A stretch of DNA of 35,607 nucleotides, from assembly GCA_020025915.1 (NCBI GenBank), contig JAHHRH010000014.1, positions 1-35,607 of the forward strand. The letters run 5' to 3'. Source of the DNA: Sutterella sp. (GTDB taxonomy: Bacteria; Pseudomonadota; Gammaproteobacteria; Burkholderiales; Burkholderiaceae_F). The notes under the pieces were generated by a model. It ran no database searches and was not told where the DNA came from. It was given only the letters and a program-made list of their open reading frames with translations. This document shows positions 25,615-32,337 of the stretch, one piece after another. Position 1 is the stretch's first letter. Every line of letters starts with the position of its first letter. The position numbers were made by a program, and so were the translations under genes.

Positions 25615-26547
25615 TTAGAGACCGAAGAGCTGGCCGGCGTACAGGATGAAGTGACGCAGGCAGAGCATACCGATAATGCTGCAGAAGCCAGCGAGATAGA
25701 GACCCGCAGAAGACTTCACGAAGTTCAGCAACACAGGCATCACAAAGCCGACACCAACTACACCGACCCAGAACACGGTAGACCACGTGCCAGAGACAAA
25801 AGCCTCAACAGCAGCCTGAGCAGCGGCGTTACCGCAGATCAGGGAGACAGCGATCATGAAGATGCAGAGAGCTTCAGCAGCCATGATGGGCCATTCAGCA
25901 CCGTGCAAGAGCTTCATGTCAGCACTGTGGTGATCTTCACCGAAGCAACCAACAGCCATGATCTTGGCAGCTGCAGCACCAGCGGAGAGACCAGACGCCA
26001 CAAAGAGCGCTGGCAACACAGCCGTGTTGATGAGCGGGAAACGGACGAGGACGGAGATCAAGAAGCCCGTGTATGCACAGATCGTGACCGCGAGGATCAA
26101 AACGACCCAGTGCAAAGCACCGCGCATCGAGTCAAACACGCCAACGATACCGTCGAGCCAGGCCAACGCGCCGTAGCTCTTGATTTCCTGACGGAAAGCA
26201 ACGAGCGCCAACACGAAGACGAGCGGGATATAGAACAGAAGTGCCATAACACCGATGCTCATCACGGAAGTCAGGTTGTAGTAAATGAGAATACGCCAGA
26301 AGACCAGCGGATTCGTCAAGTCGAGAACCAGGCAAACCATCCCGAGCAGAATCGTCACGAGGCCGGTGAGACTAGCGGCCTTGAGAAGCGGCGTGTTAAC
26401 AGCCGTCTGCTTACGGTACAAGTTAAGAAGAAGCGTCACTGCAACGGCACCACCGGAAATACCTGCGAGGAACAGGTACACGGCAATTGGCCACGGCCAG
26501 GCGACGCCCTGGCTCAAACCCAGTGTAAAGTTCATGGCAATGTCCAT
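25615..26547 (-). CDS. mccD: NrfD/PsrC-type quinol dehydrogenase MccD
   Basis: This integral membrane protein of 310 residues has about eight to nine membrane helices and belongs to the NrfD/PsrC/DmsC-like family. It would oxidise menaquinol in the inner membrane and pass electrons to the ferredoxin-like MccC. Visible family features are the GxxxG-rich first helices (AGISGGAVAVTLLLN), the LDLTNPLVFWR segment near 85 and a polar HWVVLILAVTICAYTGF helix near 160. It follows mccC by two bases, with AAGGAGTGTAAAG as ribosome site. In Wolinella the equivalent pair MccC/MccD forms the quinol dehydrogenase for MccA. Base composition at third positions is strongly biased, as in mccA. Confidence 0.9.
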   Translation of the reverse strand: MDIAMNFTLGLSQGVAWPWPIAVYLFLAGISGGAVAVTLLLNLYRKQTAVNTPLLKAASLTGLVTILLGMVCLVLDLTNPLVFWRILIYYNLTSVMSIGVMALLFYIPLVFVLALVAFRQEIKSYGALAWLDGIVGVFDSMRGALHWVVLILAVTICAYTGFLISVLVRFPLINTAVLPALFVASGLSAGAAAAKIMAVGCFGEDHHSADMKLLHGAEWPIMAAEALCIFMIAVSLICGNAAAQAAVEAFVSGTWSTVFWVGVVGVGFVMPVLLNFVKSSAGLYLAGFCSIIGMLCLRHFILYAGQLFGL

Positions 26548-26549
26548 CT

Positions 26550-27245
26550 TTACACTCCTTGCTTAACAATGGGGATGTAACGCAGGCTGGGCTCCGTGCC
26601 GAGTTCCGCACGAATACGAACGGAATCCTTCACAGCGAGCAGCTTGTTGATGTACGCATTCGGGTCATTGAGATCACCGAACACCAAGGCGTCGTACTTA
26701 CAGGCTTCAACGCAAGCTGGCTGTTCTCCCTTAGAGAGACGCGTATGCAGGCAGAAGTCGCAGTTATCGGCAACCTTCGTTTCCACATTGATGAATCGTG
26801 CATTGTACGGGCAAGCGACGATGCAGTACTTGCAGCCGACGCACTTGTCAGCATCCATCGTCACAATACCGGTCTTGGGATCGCGATGAGCCGCACCCGT
26901 CGGGCAAACCGTCACACACGGTGCATCCTGACACTGCTGGCAGGAAACACGGATGTAGCGGCGGTCGGCGGCGTAACCGCGCGAACCTTCGATCTGGCTA
27001 TTTTCCAGTTCGAGCAACAGACGAGAGACACCTTCGGGGAGGTGGTTCGTCTTGTTACAAGCGATTCTGCAGTCGGTACAGCCTACGCACTTGTTCTGGT
27101 CAAAGACCATCCCATAGTGAGGCTTACCGGGCTCCTGCTTCTGTCCAGCACCGCATCCACCGAGGGACACGAGGACGAGAGAGCTAGCACCGGCACCAGC
27201 GAGAAATTTTCTCCTGTCGATCTTTTCGCTCACAATGTTCTCCAT
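26550..27245 (-). CDS. mccC: Periplasmic 4x[4Fe-4S] ferredoxin-like protein MccC
   Basis: This 231-residue electron-transfer protein carries a Tat signal (DRRKFLAG at about 10-17, then a hydrophobic stretch). Four cluster-binding groups are complete, with 16 cysteines: CVGCTDCRIAC, CQQCQDAPCVTVC, CVGCKYCIVAC and CDFC..CVEAC. The arrangement is that of NrfC/DmsB-type proteins. A GGC after the signal resembles a lipobox, but the twin-arginine motif makes simple Tat export more likely. It would relay electrons from MccD to the octahaem reductase in the periplasm. It lies directly upstream of mccD in the same transcript. Confidence 0.93.
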   Translation of the reverse strand: MENIVSEKIDRRKFLAGAGASSLVLVSLGGCGAGQKQEPGKPHYGMVFDQNKCVGCTDCRIACNKTNHLPEGVSRLLLELENSQIEGSRGYAADRRYIRVSCQQCQDAPCVTVCPTGAAHRDPKTGIVTMDADKCVGCKYCIVACPYNARFINVETKVADNCDFCLHTRLSKGEQPACVEACKYDALVFGDLNDPNAYINKLLAVKDSVRIRAELGTEPSLRYIPIVKQGV

Positions 27246-27288
27246 GAACAGACTTCCCGGGGTTAGGAAAATCTGTCGGTTAAATTGC

Positions 27289-27939
27289 TTACCGCTTCAG
27301 CTTAGCTTCGGCTTTGGCAATCGCATTTTTAAGGGCCTGCTCCTTACCAGGGGCAGCACCTGCATCAAGTAGTGTTCGCCATTCATGGATGGCCTCAGCG
27401 TATCGACCGTTGAGGAAGGCATCCTGACCGAGAAGCATGCGAGTCTGAACCTCAAGAGGATTCATCGTCAACACTCGATCAATGACGTGACGAGTTTCAG
27501 GGGTGAATTGTCGACCGTCTCGGTAATACTGGGCGAAGACTTTCATACCAAGGAGGTCTGGTTGATCACCGACCATACTCAGCATCTTGTCAATCGCCTT
27601 CACAGCGTCCTCGTACTGACCCACCTCAAGGCTGATCTGCGCGAATTCTCGCTGTGCAGACACGCTATCAGGGGCAAATATCGCCTGACGACGCGCCTCG
27701 TTTACTTTGGCGGCAAGGAGGTAATCCACATCGTGATCTACCTGAGCCTGTTGCCAATCGCCCCAACGTCCTAATGTGGCATAAACGCAGAGACTCGAGA
27801 CAAGTAGCACACCACCGAAACCCATGATGAACATGTTTTTCCCATGTGCCTTCTGCCTACGGTTTTTGACCTGAAAGCAGACTAGTACAGCAACAACGAG
27901 CATTGCAGCACCGGCTAAAAGGACGCCGAGCATGTTCAT
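27289..27939 (-). CDS. CcmI/NrfG-like TPR protein for apocytochrome handling
   Basis: This membrane protein of about 216 residues has two N-terminal membrane helices (about 3-22 and 38-57) and a periplasmic domain with tetratricopeptide repeats, e.g. GQYEDAVKAIDKML and GRYAEAIHEWRTLL. Two helices plus TPRs is the CcmI/CycH plan; in such proteins the TPR domain holds the apocytochrome C-terminus for the haem lyase. Here the C-terminal part of MccA bears the unusual CX15CH site, which fits. I prefer the ATG at 27939 with GGAG eight bases upstream; a GTG one codon earlier is possible. It is separated from the ccmF/ccmH-like genes by six genes but probably completes that lyase. Confidence 0.8.
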   Translation of the reverse strand: MNMLGVLLAGAAMLVVAVLVCFQVKNRRQKAHGKNMFIMGFGGVLLVSSLCVYATLGRWGDWQQAQVDHDVDYLLAAKVNEARRQAIFAPDSVSAQREFAQISLEVGQYEDAVKAIDKMLSMVGDQPDLLGMKVFAQYYRDGRQFTPETRHVIDRVLTMNPLEVQTRMLLGQDAFLNGRYAEAIHEWRTLLDAGAAPGKEQALKNAIAKAEAKLKR

Positions 27940-27970
27940 CACGTGTTCTCCATGCAGTTAATGGTCATCC

Positions 27971-28747
27971 TCACTTATGAGGATTTTCCATACCCTTCAT
28001 GCCCATACCAGGCATACCGAAGCTCTGCTTATGAGCTCCAACCTTTTCGACCTTGATGAGCTGCAAGTCGAAGACGAGGGCAGATTCAGGCGGAATCTGA
28101 CCAACGCCGTCATGACCATAGGCAAGATTAGCCGGAATCGTGAAACGATAACGGGCGCCCGGTGACATGAGAGCTACGCCTTCGGCGATGCCAGGAATCA
28201 CGGACATCATCACAAAGCGAGCAGGCTCCTTCGTTTCGTAGGTGCTTTCAAACACCTTGCCATCGATGAACGTACCCACGTAATTCACGGTCACTACGTC
28301 TTCAACACGAGGCTTTTCGCCCTTGCCTTCAGCAAGGACTTCGTACTGCAAACCGGACTTCAGCGTAATCACACCCTTTTTCTTGGCGTTTTCAGCAAGG
28401 AAAGCCTTGGACTTTTCGGCGTTGGCCTTGGCCACTTTTTCAGTAGCCGCTTCTTCGAGCTTATTGAGCTGTTCGGCGCGCACATTGAGAATCTTCAACA
28501 TGTCGTCTTCAGTCAACTGGCTCTTATTCTTCAAGGCATCCATGAAGCCCTGGACGGCAAAGTCCATATCGACTTTGGCGCCCAAATTCGTCTGGCGATA
28601 AACCTGACTTGCCAGCACGTTACCCAGCGTAGCACCCATACTGTAAGACTCCTTCTGGAGCTGCGTCTGCGGAGCCTGAGCAAATGCCACGGTGCTCATG
28701 GACAGCGCAATCGAGGCAGAGAGAATGACTTTTTTCAGGGTAAACAT
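27971..28747 (-). CDS. mccB: Periplasmic FKBP-type prolyl isomerase MccB with Met-rich tail
   Basis: This exported 258-residue peptidyl-prolyl cis-trans isomerase is of the FkpA/FklB/Mip type. It has a signal peptide (about 1-23), a helical dimerisation domain (about 30-120) and an FKBP domain (about 132-236) with VTVNYVGTFIDGKVFEST, VIPGIAEGVALM and AYGHDGVGQIPPESALVFDLQLI-type segments. Such an isomerase is part of the Wolinella mcc cluster and probably folds MccA. The last 17 residues (SFGMPGMGMKGMENPHK) contain four methionines and a histidine and extend beyond the FKBP fold. Such Met-rich tails can bind Cu(I), which is notable next to a copper enzyme; this is inference. Confidence 0.9.
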   Translation of the reverse strand: MFTLKKVILSASIALSMSTVAFAQAPQTQLQKESYSMGATLGNVLASQVYRQTNLGAKVDMDFAVQGFMDALKNKSQLTEDDMLKILNVRAEQLNKLEEAATEKVAKANAEKSKAFLAENAKKKGVITLKSGLQYEVLAEGKGEKPRVEDVVTVNYVGTFIDGKVFESTYETKEPARFVMMSVIPGIAEGVALMSPGARYRFTIPANLAYGHDGVGQIPPESALVFDLQLIKVEKVGAHKQSFGMPGMGMKGMENPHK

Positions 28748-28809
28748 AATGATCTCAACTTATTAGTTCGTGAATTACGGTCTTATCTTTGTGATAAAAC
28801 ACACATCTG

Positions 28810-29235
28810 TTACGGAAGTTCAATGGGACGGTTAGAACGACGCCATCCTGTGATGCCTTCCGGCATCTGACGAACATCCGTATAACCAAGCTTCATCACT
28901 TCACGAGCTGCCATTTCACTACTCGTGCAGAGTGGATCCACGCAGTAAAACACAATTGTTGTGCTCTTATCCTCGGGAAGCAGTTTTTTCCAGTCATTGA
29001 CGTTGAAGAAAATAGCGCCAGGAATAAACCCCTTTGCCCATAGTTCAACTTCGTTGACGTCATAAAACTGAACACCTTCCTCGTGAAGCATTTCTGCTTC
29101 ACGCATCGAAATCTGATTGATCACTTCGTCATAGACGGGGGCTGGTTCAATCTCACTATCAGCGCCCGCGTAAGCGCAAAGCGCCGTTGTCGCGAGACTT
29201 AAGCCTAAAACCAACCGTTTCAGATGCGATTTCAT
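28810..29235 (-). CDS. Periplasmic rhodanese-like protein
   Basis: This exported 141-residue single rhodanese domain has a signal peptide (about 1-24) and the fold's typical segments: ISMREAEMLHEEGVQFYDVNE, WAKGFIPGAIFFNVNDW and EGITGWRRSNRPIE. The cysteine expected to be catalytic is C98 in VFYCVDPLCTS, with a second cysteine, C103, five residues on. This CxxxxC loop differs from the usual CRxGxR loop and is seen in some periplasmic rhodaneses. It lies between mccA and mccB on the same strand, so it probably acts in sulfite respiration, for example in handling sulfane sulfur or in maturing MccA. The specific substrate is unknown. AAGGAATT precedes the start. Confidence 0.85.
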   Translation of the reverse strand: MKSHLKRLVLGLSLATTALCAYAGADSEIEPAPVYDEVINQISMREAEMLHEEGVQFYDVNEVELWAKGFIPGAIFFNVNDWKKLLPEDKSTTIVFYCVDPLCTSSEMAAREVMKLGYTDVRQMPEGITGWRRSNRPIELP

Positions 29236-29257
29236 AATTCCTTCTTGGTCTTATTTG

Positions 29258-29286
29258 ATCCCCCGATCCCAGTTGAGATCGGGGAT
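29258..29286. repeat. GC-rich hairpin after mccA
   Basis: CCCCGATC (29261-29268) pairs with GATCGGGG (29277-29284), extended by two A-T pairs after a bulged C. There is no T-tract on the minus strand. Right behind mccA it could protect the mccA message or partly stop transcription, giving more MccA than its maturation proteins. Confidence 0.55.
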
Positions 29287-29316
29287 TCTAAGGTTGAAGC
29301 TAAACGGGTCTTTTAC

Positions 29317-31344
29317 TTACTTGGCGGCTGCGTCGAGGATCGACTGAGCCTTGGCAAGGTAAGCCTGAGCCGTTTCGGCACGCTGCTTCAGATACTTCGG
29401 AGCGTGGACACCCCAAGAACCGTCCTTAGCGATTTCGTTCGTGATATCGCGGGACTTGTCGAGGAGCATCAGAACGTCAGCCTTCGTGGCAGCGTCAAGC
29501 TTCGTGACTTCGAGGAGCTTAACGATACGGTCCTGAGCGGCGAGAGCAGCCTTGTAACCATCCTTAACCGGGTTCTGCCATTCCATGACTTCGTCATAGA
29601 CCTGCTTCTGATCGGTGTACTGGAGACCCTTTTCGAGCTCGGACATGAAGGCAGAGTGGCAGCCCTTGTTTTCCGTGAGAGCCGGTTCGGCGTTAGCCGT
29701 ACGGGCACACGTCCACATAAGGTCGAGGTAGCCATGGCCTTCTTCGTCTTTGGCAATACGCCAGCCCTTGGAGTTGGAAGCGCGAGACTGACCTTCAGCC
29801 GGGTTCATCATCTTAGCGGTCGGGTCGACCTTGATGTTGAACACGTGTGAACGACGGACGGCGTCAAAGCCAGCCATGTCCGGACGCTGAATTGCCGTGA
29901 AGTTTTCACAGGACATCGTGAACGGCATATGGCAGTCGATACAGTCCATCTTCTGGTGAGTATCGGTCTGAGCAACAACATCCTTCTGAACCTGGTGGCA
30001 GTCCTGGCAGGTCTGCTTCATGTTCGGCTTCGTGTAGTAGTCAGTCCAAGAGTTGGACGTCACTTCGTGCGGATCGTGGCAGGTCACACAACGCATACCC
30101 TTTTCATAATGCTTAGACATCATGAGCTGGGAACCTTCCGTACCGCAAGACGGGCAGGAAGACTTCGTCTTCACGTTGAAGCCATTCTCGATCTTACCCT
30201 GACCAGCTTCGGTGTTAACGTCTTCAGGGATGAAGTTGGAGCGCTGGTGGCAACGTTCACAGTTCGACTGGAAGCCATTGGATTCAGCACCAACCAAGTG
30301 ACCGCCAGCACCGTGGCATTCTTCACAAGCAATACCCTTGGAGATGGTGTGCTTCTGAAGTTCCTTCGGGTTACCGAGAGCAGCGAAGAATTCCTTCTTA
30401 TCCTTAAAGTCGAACTTGAAGGCGTGGCAGACTTCGCAATAAGAGGAAGCCGGCTGGAAGAGGAATTCCTTTTCGAACTTGGAACCGTAGGAGGTCATAC
30501 CCCACTGGTGGGAACCAGAGGCACCAAAGTCTTCCATCTTGGTCGGGAAGTCAGGGATCACCTTGGCGATTTCAGCGCAGCGTTCCGGGGTGAGCCAAGA
30601 AGCCCAACCACGGGAGAACTGATTACCACCAGCGACGATCGTACCCGTACCGTCACGGAGAAGACCGTCACGAACGTGGTAGGCACCACGAACAAGATAG
30701 CCGTCGATGTAACCGTACTTCGTACGCGGCGTACCAACCGTAGCGTAGATCACGTCAGGCGTGATACCGTCCGGAAGGATAGAGGCGTCGGAACCATAGA
30801 GTTTCTTCTTGAGGTCGTTGTCGACTTCAGGATGTTCGCCCGGGAAGCGAATCGTCTGAGCATGACGGGAGCGCTTCCACTTCTGGTACTGAACAGCGTG
30901 GCATTCGCCGCAACGTTCCGGACCAACGAACTTGTTCGGATAGTCCAGAATGGACTTGGCAGCCAGACGATACTGGGAAGCGGACGGCTTAGCACCGGCA
31001 GCCTTCGTGTACTTCTGAGCATTACCTTCACCGAGGAATTCGGAACCACGAGTGGAAATCTTATAGACACCCTTGATACGACCTTCTTCAGCGTACTTGA
31101 AAACCGGATGGTTGTCGAAGAGGAACTGCCAGAGTTCCTTTTCCTGAACGATGTAGTCCTGGAGGGTCTTAACGCCCTTCGTGGCTTCATCGCCGTCCGG
31201 ATGCGCGTAAATCGGCTGCGTGAGCGCGTTTACATTCTTATTACCTACACCCGGGGCGTCCGCAGCAATAGCCTGAGAGGCGAGAGCCATGGCGACCGAG
31301 CAAAACAGGACAGACGCCGCTGCTTTTCTGGTAGTGGATTGCAT
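29317..31344 (-). CDS. mccA: Octahaem cytochrome c sulfite reductase MccA (SirA type)
   Basis: This periplasmic terminal reductase of 675 residues converts sulfite to sulfide with six electrons. It has a signal peptide (about 1-28, AIA before AD) and eight haem c sites: CXXCH at C145, C303, C340, C362, C419, C446 and C468, and an eighth site in which C546 and C562-H563 are 15 residues apart (CX15CH). Seven CXXCH plus one CX15CH is the hallmark of the MccA/SirA family and excludes NrfA (CXXCK). Cysteines outside haem sites are C256, C397, C400 and C479; two of these should bind the copper next to the active-site haem, as in Wolinella MccA. A C-terminal helical region (about 565-675) follows. 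AGGAG lies eight bases upstream of the ATG. It is the first gene of the cluster. Confidence 0.96.
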   Translation of the reverse strand: MQSTTRKAAASVLFCSVAMALASQAIAADAPGVGNKNVNALTQPIYAHPDGDEATKGVKTLQDYIVQEKELWQFLFDNHPVFKYAEEGRIKGVYKISTRGSEFLGEGNAQKYTKAAGAKPSASQYRLAAKSILDYPNKFVGPERCGECHAVQYQKWKRSRHAQTIRFPGEHPEVDNDLKKKLYGSDASILPDGITPDVIYATVGTPRTKYGYIDGYLVRGAYHVRDGLLRDGTGTIVAGGNQFSRGWASWLTPERCAEIAKVIPDFPTKMEDFGASGSHQWGMTSYGSKFEKEFLFQPASSYCEVCHAFKFDFKDKKEFFAALGNPKELQKHTISKGIACEECHGAGGHLVGAESNGFQSNCERCHQRSNFIPEDVNTEAGQGKIENGFNVKTKSSCPSCGTEGSQLMMSKHYEKGMRCVTCHDPHEVTSNSWTDYYTKPNMKQTCQDCHQVQKDVVAQTDTHQKMDCIDCHMPFTMSCENFTAIQRPDMAGFDAVRRSHVFNIKVDPTAKMMNPAEGQSRASNSKGWRIAKDEEGHGYLDLMWTCARTANAEPALTENKGCHSAFMSELEKGLQYTDQKQVYDEVMEWQNPVKDGYKAALAAQDRIVKLLEVTKLDAATKADVLMLLDKSRDITNEIAKDGSWGVHAPKYLKQRAETAQAYLAKAQSILDAAAK

Positions 31345-31531
31345 AGTTTTTATCTCCTAATGTCTTGTCTTCTCCATTCCCCAGAGCGGAGAAGGCACCA
31401 TCGTGTGAAGAAGAGGCCGTCGTCTTCAACACGACGAGCAACATCGATTTTTGGTTGTTTCCCTGTCCGATCCGAAAACCGTTCAGAGATTTCATATCCT
31501 TTTCCTTAGGCGAGAAAAGGTAATGGGGTCA

Positions 31532-31555
31532 ATGCGGGATCGAATGAACCCGCAT
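31532..31555. promoter_or_regulatory. Inverted repeat in the mccA leader
   Basis: ATGCGGG (31532-31538) and CCCGCAT (31549-31555) flank a 10-base spacer, 188-211 bases before the mccA start. It could be an operator of a dimeric regulator or a hairpin in the leader RNA. Nothing shows which. Confidence 0.4.
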
Positions 31556-31576
31556 CACTATGATGCACGAAGCTGT

Positions 31577-31588
31577 TTCCTTAAGGAA
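31577..31588. repeat. 12-bp palindrome TTCCTTAAGGAA
   Basis: This perfect palindrome lies between the FNR-type site and mccA, close to where a transcript start could lie. Function unknown. Confidence 0.35.
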
Positions 31589-31617
31589 TCCTGATTTCGC
31601 AAGCTTTCATCGTTATA

Positions 31618-31631
31618 TTGATTTAGATCAA
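31618..31631. promoter_or_regulatory. FNR/ANR-type binding site
   Basis: TTGAT-TTAG-ATCAA matches the FNR consensus TTGATNNNNATCAA at every defined base. It is the best candidate for control of mccA by oxygen. The promoter itself is unclear: no good -10 sits at the class II distance on the minus strand, while TATAAC (31617-31612) overlaps the downstream edge, which would place the site at a repressor position. CRP-type proteins with related half-sites are an alternative. Confidence 0.6.
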
Positions 31632-31758
31632 ACGACTAGAATAAACACTATATTTAAACTGACACTAAACATTACTTTTACTGTGCAACAGTCGTCTCAA
31701 CAGAATAAAATCGCTTTTTTTTACCTTCCTTTTTCATTCAGCACTATCGAAGAGCTGA

Positions 31759-31774
31759 TACCTCTTTAGAGGTA
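31759..31774. repeat. 7-bp inverted repeat TACCTCT-TT-AGAGGTA
   Basis: This perfect inverted repeat with a 2-base spacer lies in the AT-rich region upstream of mccA. It is operator-like in form; the regulator is unknown. Confidence 0.35.
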
Positions 31775-32062
31775 CTAACGTTAAAAATTCTAAGTGGAAA
31801 CATTAATTTCTATCACATATCGGAACGTTCGATTCCAATTTTCGTAACGCCACGACAGCTCTCACGATCTTTCCTTCAAAGCTTCAATTTTGCCTGAACT
31901 CACCGTTCACTTTTTTCGAACGATTAGAAAGCGCTAAACCACCCCTTTGATAAACAATATTTCAATTAAGTCACTCTATCGGTAAGTACATTCTGTTAGA
32001 TTTTATCTTTGTTGCAGTTAGCGATTTTCTTAAGACTTTTTAGCTTGTTAAATAAGCAACTT

Positions 32063-32081
32063 TGACACACATCATGTGTCA
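32063..32081. promoter_or_regulatory. 19-bp operator-like palindrome TGACACA-N5-TGTGTCA
   Basis: Perfect 7-bp arms are separated by five bases. A further TGTGTCA half-site occurs near 32148. The spacing is typical of a dimeric helix-turn-helix regulator. No gene starts nearby except mccA, more than 700 bases away. Confidence 0.4.
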
Positions 32082-32200
32082 CTTAAACACTAAAACCCCT
32101 TGAAAGAGTATGCGTTTTCTCAATTTTTCGACCATTCTCATTTCAATTTTGTGTCATCTTAGGTTTAGTATGATTTTTTACATTCTTAAGTTTTCGTATT

Positions 32201-32212
32201 TGTCTTAAGACA
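32201..32212. repeat. 12-bp palindrome TGTCTTAAGACA
   Basis: A perfect palindrome in the AT-rich region. A related CTTAAG core occurs at about 32184 and 31579. Function unknown. Confidence 0.3.
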
Positions 32213-32280
32213 TTCCGAAAACACAAATCTTCTCAGGAAGATCCTCACAAACCTGTTGCTTCATGACATCGGTAAAACCA

Positions 32281-32314
32281 TAAAAAAAGCGGAATTCTCA
32301 TCGAAAATTCCGCT
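32281..32314 (-). terminator. Rho-independent terminator of the peptidase gene
   Basis: On the minus strand AGCGGAATT (32314-32306) pairs with AATTCCGCT (32296-32288) and is followed by a run of T residues (32288-32282). It lies 24 bases after the stop codon. Confidence 0.9.
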
Positions 32315-32337
32315 GATCGTTCGATTTTTGTGAACTC

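Larger units (their letters stand above)
31345..32337. other. AT-rich intergenic region upstream of mccA
   Basis: Almost 1 kb lies between the mccA start and the end of the peptidase gene. I see no convincing gene: the short plus-strand frame at 31560-31769 has no family likeness. The region is clearly richer in A and T than its surroundings and holds an FNR-type palindrome, several other perfect palindromes and the terminator of the downstream-reading peptidase. It is likely the control region of the sulfite operon. Confidence 0.7.

Noticed and set aside
25504..26580. 358-codon plus-strand open frame
   Set aside because: Antisense to mccD with a composition (Asp/Glu/His/Gln-rich) typical of a shadow of hydrophobic helices; the mccD frame has clear family features.
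26559..27266. 235-codon plus-strand open frame
   Set aside because: Antisense to mccC, whose 16 cluster-binding cysteines leave no doubt about the real strand.
29258..29286. Terminator after mccA
   Set aside because: The hairpin is strong but no T-tract follows on the minus strand, and the next gene is only 81 bases away; kept as a hairpin only.
18805..31344. Denitrification (N2O reductase) or nitrite reductase (nrf) cluster
   Set aside because: nosZ and nosR are absent, and the octahaem protein has CX15CH and no CXXCK, which identifies MccA/SirA and not NrfA.
29929..31509. 526-codon plus-strand open frame
   Set aside because: It lies antisense to mccA, has no domain likeness or signal, and is explained by the strong codon bias of mccA.
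31560..31769. 69-codon plus-strand frame upstream of mccA
   Set aside because: It covers the FNR-type site and inverted repeats, has no ribosome site and no recognisable family; more likely control DNA.
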